From: Actinostola sp. cb2023
Lineage: Eukaryota > Cnidaria > Anthozoa > Actiniaria > Actinostolidae
Length of the DNA stretch: 64,000 nt
Reading direction: 5' to 3'
NCBI GenBank assembly: GCA_033675265.1
Contig: JAUJYZ010000158.1
Coordinates: 124,001 to 188,000, forward strand
Shown one piece after another: positions 1-27,942 of this stretch. Numbering within the stretch: position 1 is the first letter of the stretch; each line of letters starts with the position of its first letter. The notes under the pieces were generated by a model. That model was not told where the DNA came from, searched no databases, and saw nothing but the letters and a program-made list of their open reading frames with translations. A program made the translations under genes and the position numbers.

Positions 1-1070
1 GGAGGACGAGAAGGAGAAGGAGAAGATGGATATGGAGAAGGAGGAGGACGAGAAGGAGAAGGAGAAGATGGATATGGAGAAGGAGGAGGACGAGAAGGAG
101 AAGGAGAAGATGGATATGGAGAAGGAGGAGGACGAGAAGGAGAAGGAGAAGATGGATATTGAGAAGGAGGAGGACGAGAAGGAGAAGGAGAAGATGGATA
201 TGGAGAAGGAGGAGGACGAGAAAGAGAAGGAGAAGGTGGATATGGAGAAGGAGGAGGACGAGAAGGAGAAGGAGAAGATGGATATGGAGAAGGAGGAGGA
301 CGAGAAAGAGAAGGAGAAGGTGGATATGGAGAAGGAGGAGGACGAGAAGGAGAAGGAGAAGATGGATATGGAGAAGGAGGAGGACGAGAAGGAGAAGGAG
401 AAGATGGATATGGAGAAGGAGGAGGACGAGAAAGAGAAGGAGAAGGTGGATATGGAGAAGGAGGAGGACGAGAAGGAGAAGGAGAAGATGGATATGGAGA
501 AGGAGGAGGACGAGAAGGAGAAGGAGAAGATGGATATGGAGAAGGAGGAGGACGAGAAGGAGAAGGAGAAGATGGATATGGAGAAGGAGGAGGACGAGAA
601 AGAGAAGGAGAAGATGGATATGGAGAAGGAGGAGGACGAGAAAGAGAAGGAGAAGATGGATATGGAGAAGGAGGAGGACGAGAAAGAGAAGGAGAAGGTG
701 GATATGGAGAAGGAGGAGGACGAGAAGGAGAAGGAGAAGATGGATATGGAGAAGGAGGAGGACGAGAAAGAGAAGGAGAAGGTGGATATGGAGAAGGAGG
801 AGGACGAGAAGGAGAAGGAGAAGGTGGATATGGAGAAGGAGGAGGACGAGAAGGAGAAGGAGAAGATGGATATGGAGAAGGAGGAGGACGAGAAAGAGAA
901 GGAGAAGATGGATATGGAGAAGGAGGAGGACGAGAAGGAGAAGGAGAAGATGGATATGGAGAAGGAGGAGGACGAGAAAGAGAAGGAGAAGATGGATATG
1001 GAGAAGGAGGAGGACGAGAAGGAGAAGGAGAAGATGGATATGGAGAAGGAGGAGGACGAGAAGGAGATTG
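1..1070. repeat. 42-bp minisatellite (about 25 copies)
   Basis: Head-to-tail 42-bp units, purine-rich on the plus strand. Copies differ mainly at two positions (aaggag/aaagag and gatgga/ggtgga). Because 42 is divisible by three, frames stay open across the array; one would read a 14-residue unit starting [14 protein letters not shown]. It lies downstream of the minus-strand exon at 1216-1366, so it is most likely intronic for gene Z. It continues beyond the left edge. Confidence 0.95.
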
Positions 1071-1215
1071 TTTTGTTTTGTTTTTGTTTTTGAATAATTA
1101 ATTACAATTCATTTCGTTTGTTACATTATACTAAAATACATTCCACAAAACTAATAAAAAAAGATACAGAAGATACAGAAGGAGATGCTGGAGATGATGA
1201 TGAAGTGTTACTTAC

Positions 1216-1366
1216 ATTCCGTCTCTATGAAAACTATGCGGTCCTTCACTCTTTATGTTCAGTTCATTAGACTGCCCGTCGGTTCCAAATAAGGTCAAAA
1301 GTACATTAGCGCCCGTCCAGGCCCCGAACGCGTCTTCAGTGAACAAATTGACTTTGTATAAAGTAC
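1216..1366 (-). CDS. Gene Z PLAT domain 3, first exon
   Basis: 151 nt encode [20 protein letters not shown] and [14 protein letters not shown], the first half of a third PLAT domain. The acceptor follows ttcctccaaag and the donor is GTAAGT, leaving phase 2 as in the sister exons. The matching second and third exons are not in the window, so the gene continues to the left. Confidence 0.8.
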
Positions 1367-4300
1367 CTTTGGAGGAAAGTATTAGTTAGAGCAAAATAAT
1401 TGATACTGATACCATACATACAAAAAACAACAATCGACTGAAAGATACAAATGCATGATACAATAATGATGGCCGTAGCCGGATCATTGATGCGATTTCC
1501 TAACCTCGTGGGATTTATAACATTTTGTATTCGATGTACTGTTATATTTCCATATCAATATATTTGTGCTTGTTTCAACAAGAAAGAAAAGACGTTATAC
1601 TCAAGAGAATGGCCACATGGCCACATGGTCTGAAATGGAGTAACAAGGCCGTGTGGCCAACTCTGCAGGTGTTGCTCTCAAAAAGTATATGCAGTTCTAA
1701 AACATGAGTTTTAATCTCGTTAATTATCCGCAGTTACTCACTCGGATTCTAGGGGAATATTCAGTTATTCACTCGGGTCCCAGGGAAATATCCAGTTATT
1801 CACTCGGGTTCCAGGGAAATATCCAGTTATTCACTCGGGTTCCAGGGGAATATCCAGTTATTCACTCGGATTCCAGGGGAATATCCAGTTATTCACTCGG
1901 ATTCCAGGGGAATATCCAGTTACTCACTCGGATTCCAGGGGAATATCCAGTCAGTTCACTCGGATTCCAGGAGAATATCCAGTTATTCACTCGGATTCCA
2001 GGGGAATATCCAGTTAACAATCATGTCACCGTCTATGATATTTTCGAGAAGGATCTATACTCACGTAATCGTTTTCTTTCCTGTTCTTCCAAAAACAGCG
2101 ATCTTCTTTTCTCTCGTTCTTCATTCTCTCGTTTTTCTTCTTCTTCCTTTCTCCTTTTTTCCTCTTCTGCTTGTCTTTTCCTTTCTTCCTCTTCCCTTCG
2201 CGCTGCTGCTTCTTCGTCTTTTCGATTTCTTTCTGCTTCTTCTTTTTTCCGCTTTTCTTCTTCTTCTTTTCTTCGTTTTTCTTCTTCTTCTCGTTTTCTC
2301 TCATCTTCTTGTCTTTTCCTTTCCTCTTTTCCTTTTCTTTTTCTTTCTTTCTCTTCTTCTTCTTCCTTAGCTATTTCTGAATCGCGTCTCCTTCTACGTT
2401 CTTCACGCTTTATTCTCTCTTCCTCTATGCGTCTTCTCGTTTCTTCGTCCTTTTTCTTTGTTTCATCTTCAAGCTTTTGTTTTTGCTCCTCTTCCTTCTT
2501 TTTTCTTTCTTCCTCTAATTTTCGTCTCTTTTCTTCTTCTTCTTTCCGTTTTCGCTCTTCCTCTTCTTCTTCTTCTTTTTCCCGCCTTTTTGCTTCTGCA
2601 TCTTTTAATTAGCAGTCACATAAAAAAACACGTGTTTATGCAAATATAGAAGGCCACATAAAGCTCGCTACTTCCGAAGACCCGGAGTTTGTAGAGGTAA
2701 ATTTTATAGTTAGGTCATATTGTGATAGGATTAAGGGTATTAGGTAGGGTTTGGTATGTTCTTTTGGTATGTTCTATAGCAGCTGCATTTCGCGAGGTCT
2801 TAAACTAATACAGTTGTAGACCATAGTAGTTCACATTATTTTCTCCGTCCTACGAATAAGTGCTTTCGTTCTCCTCGACAATGGCAGCTCGATTTTTTCC
2901 AGAGTTTTGCTTTATGTGAGAGAAAATAACGTGAATGCATATCAAACTTATGTTATACAAAAGGTCATTGTTTCACATATGCAGATGAGGCGAGTCTTGT
3001 TTAGGCGAAAAAACAGCATGATTTTGATACATTTTTGCTTTTTACTGCATTGTTAAAATACAAATCAAAAACCTACCAACGGAATATAAAAGACGAATAT
3101 GTAAGGAATGAATAAGCTGGCAATTCAAGCACAAATAAAGAGGTTTGAAGGTGGCATTTTCCGTTTCTTCAAAATTGATCGAACTGAAATCTCTGAAGAG
3201 ATATGGGAGAGCGTTAGATACGCTACCCACAAAAACCCTTTGAATTCTTTGGGAATTGTACATTGTGTCAATCAAAAACCTACCGCCAGATTCAAATGCT
3301 CTGTAATGATACGCGCGTTTTGATATAAAATACATGTATATTGGATATAAATAAGCGGTGGCAAAATGAAATCTAAAACTCTTTGTTTGGTAATCGTGAA
3401 CATCATATTCGTGCTCTTTATCCCGGTCTGTATGTAGAAGCTACATAGACAAATAAATTATGGCTCGGAAAGGACGTTTTTTGAAGGCAATTTCTAATAT
3501 TTACACACAAGATCAATAGGTCTGAAGTTCGAATTTGTGATATATTTTCCCCTATTGAGGAAACATATGCAGCTCTATAGCATCCTCTTTTATACTTCTA
3601 ATTTACACATTGTCAAAGGCGGAAAAAGATCAATTGAGAAATGCTTTATTTAGCGGCCAAAGAACAAATTGCTCGATTAATCGGGCCTCAAACGTGCTTT
3701 TAATAGTAAACAAAGCACATTTGTAATTCAATAATTTCATCTTGCACAAGCGCATTCAAAAACGTTGTCCGCGTGATACTGTGTCCCAACAGGAGCAAAT
3801 GTTCAATGATGCAGGACATAAGTTTGATATGTAAAACAATTATTGAACTCGGTTTTTGCAAAATATCGTGATTTTGTCAGTGTCTCGCAGATAATTATTC
3901 TCCTAGGCTTGCCACTGACAAATCACGATATTTTGCTCAACTTCGTCCAATAATTGAGCACTAATTATTACCTCTATTGTCAAAATCATCACCGATCAGT
4001 TGTCTCTCAATCATCCCGTCGTCAGCGTTCGTAGCGAGCCAACGACTGCACGGAAACACAACGGTGTGATTATTCACCGTATCTTCTATGGTTATCTGTT
4101 GAAACAAAGATTCATGATATAATTCACTGTACAGAAAATGAAGGGCACATGTTACCACAATCCTTTGCGAACCTAAATCAGTACTACTCACATCTACATA
4201 CAACCTGTCTGACACGTTCATATATAGCTAATTGCATAATCGTTGTCGGGTTGAAAATCATGAAAGCTATGACCAAAAGGAATTCTGGGAAATTAAAACT

Positions 4301-7300
4301 CTCAAATAACACCGTCAAATCATCGACCTTTTTATGCAGACTTGTAGGATCTTAGTTAAATAGCTTATATATTTTCAAAACTACGAGAGCATTGAATATA
4401 TCTGCATGTAATGTAGCTCATGAACTGATTTCCCATCCATCCTTGCGGTCTCAGCTTCTATGATTTATGAGTTTCAACCTGACAACGATTTTGCAATTAG
4501 CTATATAGCTAATTGCATAATCGTTGTCGGGTTGAAAATCATGAAAGCTATGACCAAAAGGAATTCTGGGAAATTAAAACTCTCAAATAACACCGTCAAA
4601 TGATCGACCTTTTTATCCAGACTTGTAGGATCTTAGTTAAATAGCTCATATACCTTCAAAACTACGAGAACATTGAATGTATCTGTATGTAATGTGGCTC
4701 ATGAACTGATTTCCCATCCATCCTTGCGGTCTCAGCTTCTATGATTTATGATTTTCAACCCGACAACGATTATGCAATTAGCTATATATAAAGCAGGTAA
4801 CAGCTTCAGTCACACTCGGACCTAGACCTGTGTTATCGTGACCAACACTAACCATAGACAGCCGTACAGAATTAATGGTACCGTACCTTATCAAGGAACC
4901 AGCCTGGACCTAGACCTGTGTTATCGTGACCAACACTAACCATAGACAGCCGTACATAATTAATGGTACCGTACCTTATCAAGGAACCAGCCTGGACCTA
5001 GACCTGTGTTATCGTGACCAACACTAACCATAGACAGCCGTACATAATTAATGGTACCGTACCTTATCAAGGAACCATCCTGGACCTAGACCTGTGTTAT
5101 CGTGACCAACACGAACCATAGACAGCCGTACATAATTAATGGTACCGTACCTTATCAAGGAACCATCCTGGACCTAGACCTGTGTTATCGTGACCAACAC
5201 TAACCATAGACAGCCGTACAGAATTAATGGTACCGTACCTTATCAAGGAACCATCCTGGACCTAGACCTGTGTTATCGTGACCAACACGAACCATAGACA
5301 GCCGTACATAATTAATGGTACCGTACCTTATCAAGGAACCATCCTGGACCTAGACCTGTGTTATCGTGACCAACACGAACCATAGACAGCCGTACATAAT
5401 TAATGGTACCGTACCTTATCAAGGAACCATCCTGGACCTAGACCTGTGTTATCGTGACCAACACGAACCATAGACAGCCGTACATAATTAATGGTACCGT
5501 ACCTTATCAAGGAACCATCCTGGACCTAGACCTGTGTTATCATGACCAACACTAACCATAGACAGCCGTACATAATTAATGGTACCGTACCTTATCAAGG
5601 AACCATCCTGGACCTAGACCTGTGTTATCGTGACCAACACGAACCATAGACAGCCGTACAGAATTAATGGTACCGTACCTTATCAAGGAACCATCCTGGA
5701 CCTAGACCTGTGTTATCGTGACCAACACGAACCATAGACAGCCGTACATAATTAATGGTACCGTACCTTATCAAGGAACCATCCTGGACCTAGACCTGTG
5801 TTATCGTGACCAACACGAACCTTAGTAAGGGTCCCCAGAGGGGATTTTGTCTCGACATTATAAATGTCTACCCTGAAACAAACACAAAACAAAGTGCAAC
5901 ATTTGAGTATATGTTTCTATCCTGTTTACTGGATTATTATTGGTTCCAAGTGTTAGCTAATGTGGTTGCTAGGGATTGATTGACAGGTGAACGTAGCCAT
6001 GCGCACGGAAAGCCACTCAAGTGTAATTGGTTGAAAAGATCTGCAATTGTCATTGGCTGTTGGAGAATGATTGACACAGCAATAGCTGGAAGCCATTCAC
6101 TCGAGTGCTCTATTTGACTGAACAGCCGGCCTGTATGAACATTGACATTTTCATCTTTTCTTTCGGCTATTGACTATTGGGCTCCCTGTGTAATACCCGC
6201 CAAAATCACGTGAATTATTTCTTTATTTCTATCATTCCATCATGTTTTAGAGCCGCACTTCTCCTTAAACACCAGCCCATGCGACACAAGAATAACACCA
6301 GGCTTTATGCTTTCTAAACTTCATATTTCGATTCATTGATTCTTGTAAGAAAATAAAATCAGTAATTCTGAACAAAATGTTCAAATATAATGTTCAATTA
6401 ACCAGGAGAAACGCACACAAACTTACATGCGGTTTTCAAAAGTAGTATCCCCTTGGTTTTGAAACTTCACTTCTCCGCTGTCTCCCTTGGTTCCAAATAT
6501 GGTAGCAAAGATATTGGCGTCCGTCCCAGCAAACATCACGCTGCCCGTATGGAATGAAATCTTGTACAAGTATGCTGAAAATGAAAGTGAAAATTAACAA
6601 TTTTTCCGAATAATAAATAATTTTTTAATAATTTATTATTATTATTATTTTTTTTAAATCTTTAATGAGGATGCCTAGATCACTAATTAAAAGTGGGAAT
6701 AAAGAGTTGACTACGAAAAAACCGACTGTATCCAACACCAATTTCATAAAAAATGTCGTGCGTTTTTTTCAAGCCTCTGGCTCGGATGCATTGGGCAACT
6801 ACGTCCCACGCTAGCGGATCCAGGGGTGGTTCCATATATGGGTTCCGTGGAACCCCCCTTTTATGTGAAGCCCATCATGTTCGTTACGCTAAGTAGAATG
6901 AAGTAGCTATATACAGTGGTGGATCCAGGGGTGGTTCCATATATGGGTTCCGTGGAACCCCCCTTTTATGTGAAGCCGATCATGTTCGTTACGCTAAGTA
7001 GAATGAAGTAGCTATATACAGTGGTGGATCCAGGGGTGGTTCCATATATGGGTTCCGTGGAACCCCCCTTTGTGAAGCCGATCATGTTCGTTACGCTAAG
7101 TAGAATGAAGTAGCTATATACAGTGGTGGATCCAGGGGTGGTTCCATATATGGGTTCCGTGGAACCCCCCTTTTATGTGAAGCCCATCATGTTCTTTACG
7201 CTAAGTAGAATGAAGTAGCTATATACAGTGGTGGATCCAGGGGTGGTTCCATATATGGGTTCCGTGGAACCCCCCTTTTATGTGAAGCCGATCATGTTCG

Positions 7301-7417
7301 TTACGCTAAGTAGAATGAAGTTGATAGAATGAAATTGAAATTATGGTTTGTCTTTATAATGCAGTAAGTAGCGTTTCTGGAACCCCCAGTTTTGAAAATC
7401 TTGGATCCGCTACTGAA

Positions 7418-7469
<52 letters not shown>

Positions 7470-9147
7470 CTTGCTTGCTTGAACACGTGATAAGTAAAGA
7501 AACATACTACTAACGTTTCTTTTGGAATCATCCTGTTGGGCGTAAATCAATAATAATAATAATACTTAATATTTATATAGCGTCTTTCCTGGTGCTCAAA
7601 TCAACTTCTATTATATATCACGTGATAATAAAGAAACATACTTTTCTTTTGGAATCGTCCTGTTGGGCGTAAGTCACGTCTAATGTGTCCATCACCACTA
7701 TCATTGTCAAACCACTGGTTGCATTCAAACTCAGTTACTTCTCCTGTAGTGTTATCTTCCACTTCGATCTGTATGTAAAATCAGAATTCAGAATTTAGAC
7801 TTGGGCTGACGTCGTCCTACCCTGCGATCAGAGGTTTCCGTTTAGGTAAAAAGGAAACCTCTGCTCGCATACTTAATTAAATAGTCTGCATTTCGTGATT
7901 ATGTAATCCACGAGTTATAGAGATGACATTGGGACACTTTTGGGATCGCTCACTCACTCGGCTGTAAACTTTGACTACGTTGCCGCTGAAGTATATCGCA
8001 GGCTCACCACTTAGCGGGGAGGGGTGGTATGAATGAATGGATGAATGAATGAACTTTATTTAGAGAAGGTAAATATAAAAACATTTATAAAATGCACCAG
8101 TTTAGCATAGCTAATCTTCCACTGGGCCTTCTGGGTTGAGTTGGCCAACGAGTGCCTTTGATTTTTTAAGTGCTACAGACTACTAACAGTTAGAATGGCC
8201 ATCGGATTAAACGAAAATGCATGTGCAATGTTTCGTTCACGTGGGGGAGGGGGAGGGGCTAATTCTTACCTTCACCACCAGCCAACCAGGAAGCCAGCCA
8301 GTGTTATCATGACCAACTCGAATCTTAGTGAGGGTCCCAAGGGATGTTTTTGTGCCAGTTGTAAAGGTATTTTTCCTGATAAAAAATGTATACATTTAAC
8401 TCCAATTTGCCTTTACCTAAACGAGCAATGGAAAGCATACATATAAATAGATAGACTGGCAACAGGATGGCTCAGAAACTCAATAGGACATTTTCATGAT
8501 GGCGTCACGTCAATCATGGCGTCAGTGTAAAAACAGAATTTTAACAATGCCCGTTTTAACAGGCAGAGGCGATTTATGCTTTTGAAATTAAAATTCCACG
8601 CGCGCAAAACGAATATAGAATGAGACACGTGACATTTGTTGTAGTGTTTTAACTAAATGATACTAGATTTTATGCTATATTCTTAAACTATAATTAGATT
8701 ATTTATTAGATTACTAGATACCATTATTATTTTCATTTATTTCATATTATTGTAAAGCGCCTGTGGGCTATACGATATGGGCGCTATACAAGTTTTCATC
8801 ATTAATATCATTATTAAATGACGCGATCATGAAAATCACATAGTTGAAAAATATTTTGAGTTTATACCTTGCAATTTTGCCAACCCCAAGTTGTATGTCT
8901 TGATGTGTAAATGAATCATAAAAAAATTGCCAACCCCTCCCCCTGGAGTAATAAAAATGGAAAAAAAATCCACCCCCCCCCCAGAGTTTCACAATACTTA
9001 CATTCCACTTTGAAATGCATTTCCGTCGTTCATGCACAGTTGTTCTTCTGATTCGCCGTCAGACCCGTAGAGTGTGAATTGTACATTAGCATGAGTACCA
9101 GCCCAGGACAGTGAACCAGTATAGATGTATATAGTGTAGGTATACAT
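1216..9147 (-). CDS. Gene Z: multi-PLAT-domain protein, 5' part (runs off left edge)
   Basis: Eight coding exons, in transcript order: 9002-9147, 8270-8375, 7642-7768, 6427-6574, 5767-5872, 3972-4095, 2065-2601, 1216-1366. All have AG/GT borders and consistent phases (2, 0, 1 repeating), giving 1445 coding bases, about 481 residues, with the rest off-window. PLAT/LH2 domains are beta-sandwich lipid- or protein-binding modules. Each is split here into three exons: one with YTG..WAGT.ANV..TLYG.DGES, one with LGTLTK.RVGHDN.G..PGW, one with E..C..W. The start is set by an ATG in the first exon with an in-frame TAA just upstream. An acceptor-like AG at 9166-9167 suggests a spliced 5' leader. By homology to gene Y it probably ends in a START domain outside the window. 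The START end is inference; the exons are seen. Confidence 0.8.
1735..2020. repeat. 31-bp minisatellite (about 9 copies)
   Basis: Tandem units of the form cagttattcactcggattcc with aggggaatatc, with small variants. They lie in the intron between the charged-helix exon and PLAT3 exon of gene Z. Confidence 0.9.
2065..2601 (-). CDS. Gene Z charged-helix exon (E/K/R-rich, 178 codons)
   Basis: A 537-nt block on the minus strand is open throughout, enters at phase 1 and leaves at phase 1 (donor GTGAGT), which fits the flanking PLAT exons exactly. It encodes almost only Glu, Lys and Arg, for example [20 protein letters not shown], ending [17 protein letters not shown]. This composition suggests a long single alpha-helix or coiled coil acting as a rigid spacer between PLAT2 and PLAT3. 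In gene Y the same position holds only a 69-nt acidic linker exon. Possible problem: the acceptor (taattaaaag) has a weak pyrimidine tract. Confidence 0.7.
2602..3971. other. Gene Z intron, no gene seen; contains a fold-back
   Basis: Unique AT-rich sequence with only short chance ORFs. An inverted repeat at about 3840-3958 pairs copies of caaaatatcgtgattt around a 60-bp centre. Confidence 0.6.
3972..6574 (-). CDS. Gene Z PLAT domain 2 (3 exons)
   Basis: Exon 6427-6574 contains [20 protein letters not shown], exon 5767-5872 contains [20 protein letters not shown] ending FLDK before donor GTACGG, and exon 3972-4095 contains [20 protein letters not shown] with donor GTAATA. Phases match PLAT domain 1. 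The intron after exon 5767-5872 begins inside the 88-bp array made from this exon's own 3' end. Confidence 0.85.
4224..4785. mobile_element. Two tandem copies of a 281-bp MITE
   Basis: Copy 1 spans 4224-4504 and copy 2 4505-4785. Both have long terminal inverted repeats beginning atagctaattgcataatcg. The element recurs at 11014-11293 (interior inverted) and 13738-14018. Flanking TA/TATA sequence suggests TA-type target sites. No transposase is encoded. Confidence 0.85.
4818..5766 (-). repeat. 88-bp array built from a PLAT exon 3' end plus splice donor
   Basis: Units start at 4885, 4973, 5061 and every 88 bp up to 5677, plus one partial unit at 4818; the copy beginning at 5765 merges into the real exon. 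On the minus strand each unit reads [17 protein letters not shown], then GTACGG and 34 bp of intron-like sequence. The array thus offers about ten extra copies of a coding 3' half-exon with an intact donor. Confidence 0.9.
5880..6426. other. Gene Z intron, no gene seen
   Basis: Between the exons at 5767-5872 and 6427-6574. It contains tattgggctccctgtgtaatac near 6177, an end motif shared with the CCTGTG fold-back family elsewhere in the window. Nothing else is recognised. Confidence 0.5.
6816..7325. repeat. 105-bp tandem repeat (5 copies) from a ggatcc-ended MITE
   Basis: Copies begin at 6816, 6921, 7026, 7128 and 7233, each starting ggatccaggggtggttcc and containing ggaaccccccttt. The last is followed by a ggatccgctactg edge near 7402. 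The motif resembles the ends of the MITE at 55899-56122, so the array is probably an amplified MITE fragment. Confidence 0.8.
7417..7480. repeat. (GATT)n microsatellite
   Basis: Tetranucleotide run in a gene Z intron. Confidence 0.9.
7484..7550 (-). pseudogene. Partial duplicate of the 7642-7768 exon end
   Basis: The stretch cacgtgataagtaaagaaac with ttcttttggaatcatcctgt nearly repeats 7618-7675, the donor side of the PLAT C-type exon. The copy keeps about 35 bp of coding similarity, is disrupted by ctactaacg beside the donor, and breaks into an ATA repeat. Confidence 0.7.
7642..9147 (-). CDS. Gene Z PLAT domain 1 (3 exons)
   Basis: Exon 9002-9147 reads [20 protein letters not shown] and continues to [13 protein letters not shown], the first half of a PLAT sandwich starting directly at the initiator Met. 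Exon 8270-8375 contains [20 protein letters not shown] and ends in donor GTAAGA. Exon 7642-7768 begins [20 protein letters not shown] and ends [13 protein letters not shown] before GTATGT. The three exons total 379 nt, close to the 381 expected for one repeat (this one lacks the usual residues before the Met). Confidence 0.85.
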
Positions 9148-9165
9148 AATAATGATTTACAGAAC

Positions 9166-12007
9166 CTAGAACGAAAAACAACAGAAAAATAATGAAATAG
9201 AACCAATAACTAACAAACCACAGGCAGCCCAACCATTTTCTCTGAGACTAAAATAAAAACATATTATGCGTGCGCGTCTTTTTGATGGGCTACCTGTGGG
9301 TAAGGCGCGCAGAATAAATATCATATTGGGATTCCTGTGTTAATCCCGTGCGTTAGAACACAGGGAGCCCAATATATATTTATTCCGCGCCCTAAGGAAA
9401 CCCATGAAAAAAGGACGCCAGGAAAGTCTTTGACGGTTGTTGCACAGGGAACCTAATCAGGTGGTGCACCTGTTTGTTGCTAGCCTCCTAAAGCAGACGC
9501 ATGTCCAGCGTCTGCTTTAGGAGGCTAGTTTGTTACTGGTCAAAAGTAATAATGAGTGTGACCCATTGTTTCTATTTCATGGACATGTATTATGACTTTA
9601 GAGTAGCTTCCTCCGTATTTTCTTCATCTCTGGGCTTCCTGTGGTCTAATGACCGGGAGACACTGGAACGTGTTAGGAGGGAACCACGTTCTCTTCTAGC
9701 CTGGGGCCAAGTGCCCCTCGGCCTCAATAAAGCAAAGGGATCTCATAAACAAAACACTGGTATAACGAACATCCTAAGTTTTCATAAAGCGAAGTTATGA
9801 ATGACAAATTAATTATTAGGTTTAGATTAGGATAGATATTATATATATATTTTTTAAGATTATATATATATTTTTAGATTAGAAGGGCCATAAGTTTTTC
9901 AGCTGAAGCTGTAATATGTATTCCCTTGTAAAATAAAGTTTTTTTTTTTTTAATCGATATGTTTTTTTTACATTTTCATAGTTTTTCTTGCTTGAACGTC
10001 ATGTATTTTATACCCAACAGAATGATTGAATTTCATACTGAAGCGATTCCCTGCAGAGCCACAGTCGGCCATACTTTTAGTCTAAACATTTTCGTTGTAT
10101 TATAATAACCTTCACTGCGGGTTTTCCAATCTATCGTGGCAATTAATAAGGTTATTTATTCGCTGCCGTTCGTTTTAAGCATTTTAAACAAAACAAAAAT
10201 TATCTTAAATTGTTCGTGCTTCGGAGTGTATTTAATGAATTCAAACTTGAAGCCAGAAACAAATAGAATCCAAAACAATAACAGCTGTTTGAGCTGAGTT
10301 TACAAAACTTTACAAAATAAGAGTAAATATCTGTAATCAGTTCGTGTCCATCTATCGTTGTTGCACTAAAATAGTTTATATAGAGAACTTTCTGAAATTC
10401 AACAAGTTGTTTTCAAACTGAAGACTAGTACTAAATATATCAATCATTATATCAATATGCTAACTAAAAGGGTTACGTACCTCAATGTGGTTCTGGAATT
10501 GCAGCTGCAGCTTTGACAGTCGTCAAACAAGGCTAAAGTATGAGCTTATGAGAAGAAGATGAGACTCGGCCTAGAAGTCCAAGACATCTAACGGTACCAA
10601 AGTTATCAGTATCTCTGAAATGTGTTTACAAGAAGCCACGTACTGGCAAAACAAAGGCACTTGTGCTGTCATGCATATTTCCCACTCATAACTATGGTAT
10701 GCACTATGAGGTTGATATTGCAAGCTTAAAATATTTTCAAGAAAAGACTGGAAAAATAATTCAATTTCTTGAGACTACTGACTAGTTCTGATAAGTTAAG
10801 CCGAGACCATTTCTATGACTATGAACTGAAACCGCGTCAAAAGACTACGAAGAGGATTTGTGTATTGTTTACTAGTAATCCTAGAGAGTCATTTTTTGTT
10901 GTGTTCAAGACTCTTCTTTAGACTCGAGACGAAATGCTCGAGTAACTTTTGCCCTGGAGCAGTGTAGCTGAAGATTAAAAATAGACAAAAAGCTCACGTA
11001 CAAATTTGTTTTTATAGCTAATTGCATAATCGTTGTCGGGTTGAAAATCATAAATCATAGAAGCTGAGACCGCAAGGATGGATGGGAAATAGATCATGAG
11101 CCACATTACATACAGATATATTCAATGTTCTCGTAGTTTTGAAGGTATATGAGCTATTTAACTAAGATCCTACAAGTCTGGATAAAAAGGTCGATCATTT
11201 GACAGTGTTATTTGAGAGTTTTAATTTCCCAGAATTCCTTTTGGTCATAGCTTTCATGATTTTTGATCCGACAACGATTATGCAATTAGCTATATATGAA
11301 TAACAGGTGTAGAAAATTTGGTGATCTTCATTCAATAGACAAAAAGTTCACGTACAAATTTGTTTTCGGTATTAAATATTATATATGAACAGAAACCTTG
11401 GTGATCTTCATTCAAACTACCAAAGAAAAATAAAATCTGAAAAACTAAAATTAATAAATCATCGATCACTGTATTAAAAGTCATCAGAATTTTATTTATT
11501 AGCTATGACGTCACGCATTCATTGGTAATTGTACCTGACAGTTTAATTATAAAGTTAGAAACTCTGTTCAGTTATTTCTCGTCAAAGAAGGTCGAGTCGG
11601 AGAGGGAGGTCATTGCGGGATTCCTGTGCCATATGATGGCCAGAAGGAAGGATTAAGAAGGAGAAAGGGATCTGGGGTGCTTTCCATTTGATCGAAGAAC
11701 CGGTAATTTCGGTTGCATGGTTAATTTTCCGGAAATTCCAACGGAAACGTCGGGACAAGCTTTAGAGGTTGTCCAATATTCCGGTTGGAACGAACCAACT
11801 GGAACTTTCTGAACCATTTTATGGGATCTCGTGGAATCTCGAGCTCCAAACTCTTTCTTTTATTTATTTGATAATAATAATAAATAATAATAATAACGGT
11901 TTATTTGATCGTTTTATTATAACATCTTAGTTCAAAAAATACTCAAAAAGGCAGTTGGGACAAAATATACACCTCTAAATCCTATTGAAACGATATTACA
12001 AATATTT
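9166..12007. other. Spacer between gene Y (3' end) and gene Z (5' end)
   Basis: No coding gene seen. Contents: fold-backs at 9287-9375 (CCTGTG family) and 9481-9527 (gcctcctaaagcagacgc arms), a MITE copy at 11014-11293, and a local duplication of caaaaag.tcacgtacaaatttg at 10985 and 11339 flanking it. A strong minus-strand donor GTACGT at 10475-10480, after ...GAACCACATTGAG, could end a 5' leader exon of gene Z. A minus-strand AATAAA (plus-strand tttatt at 11900-11905) could serve gene Y polyadenylation. Confidence 0.5.
11014..11293 (-). mobile_element. MITE copy (same family as 4224-4785)
   Basis: Terminal repeats atagctaattgcataatcg and its complement; the interior is inverted relative to the copies at 4224 and 4505. 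Confidence 0.85.
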
Positions 12008-27933
<15,926 letters not shown>

Positions 27934-27942
27934 GGTGCTAAC

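Noticed and set aside
26..1097. Plus-strand ORFs of 355 and 312 codons
   Set aside because: They exist only because a 42-bp repeat keeps all frames open; no start context, splice signals or non-repeat coding sequence.
1704..2612. Plus-strand 302-codon ORF rich in Ser/Phe
   Set aside because: Antisense shadow of the minus-strand charged-helix exon plus a 31-bp minisatellite.
4818..5766. CRISPR-like regular repeats
   Set aside because: No variable spacers: the whole 88-bp unit repeats and derives from a PLAT exon in a eukaryotic gene.
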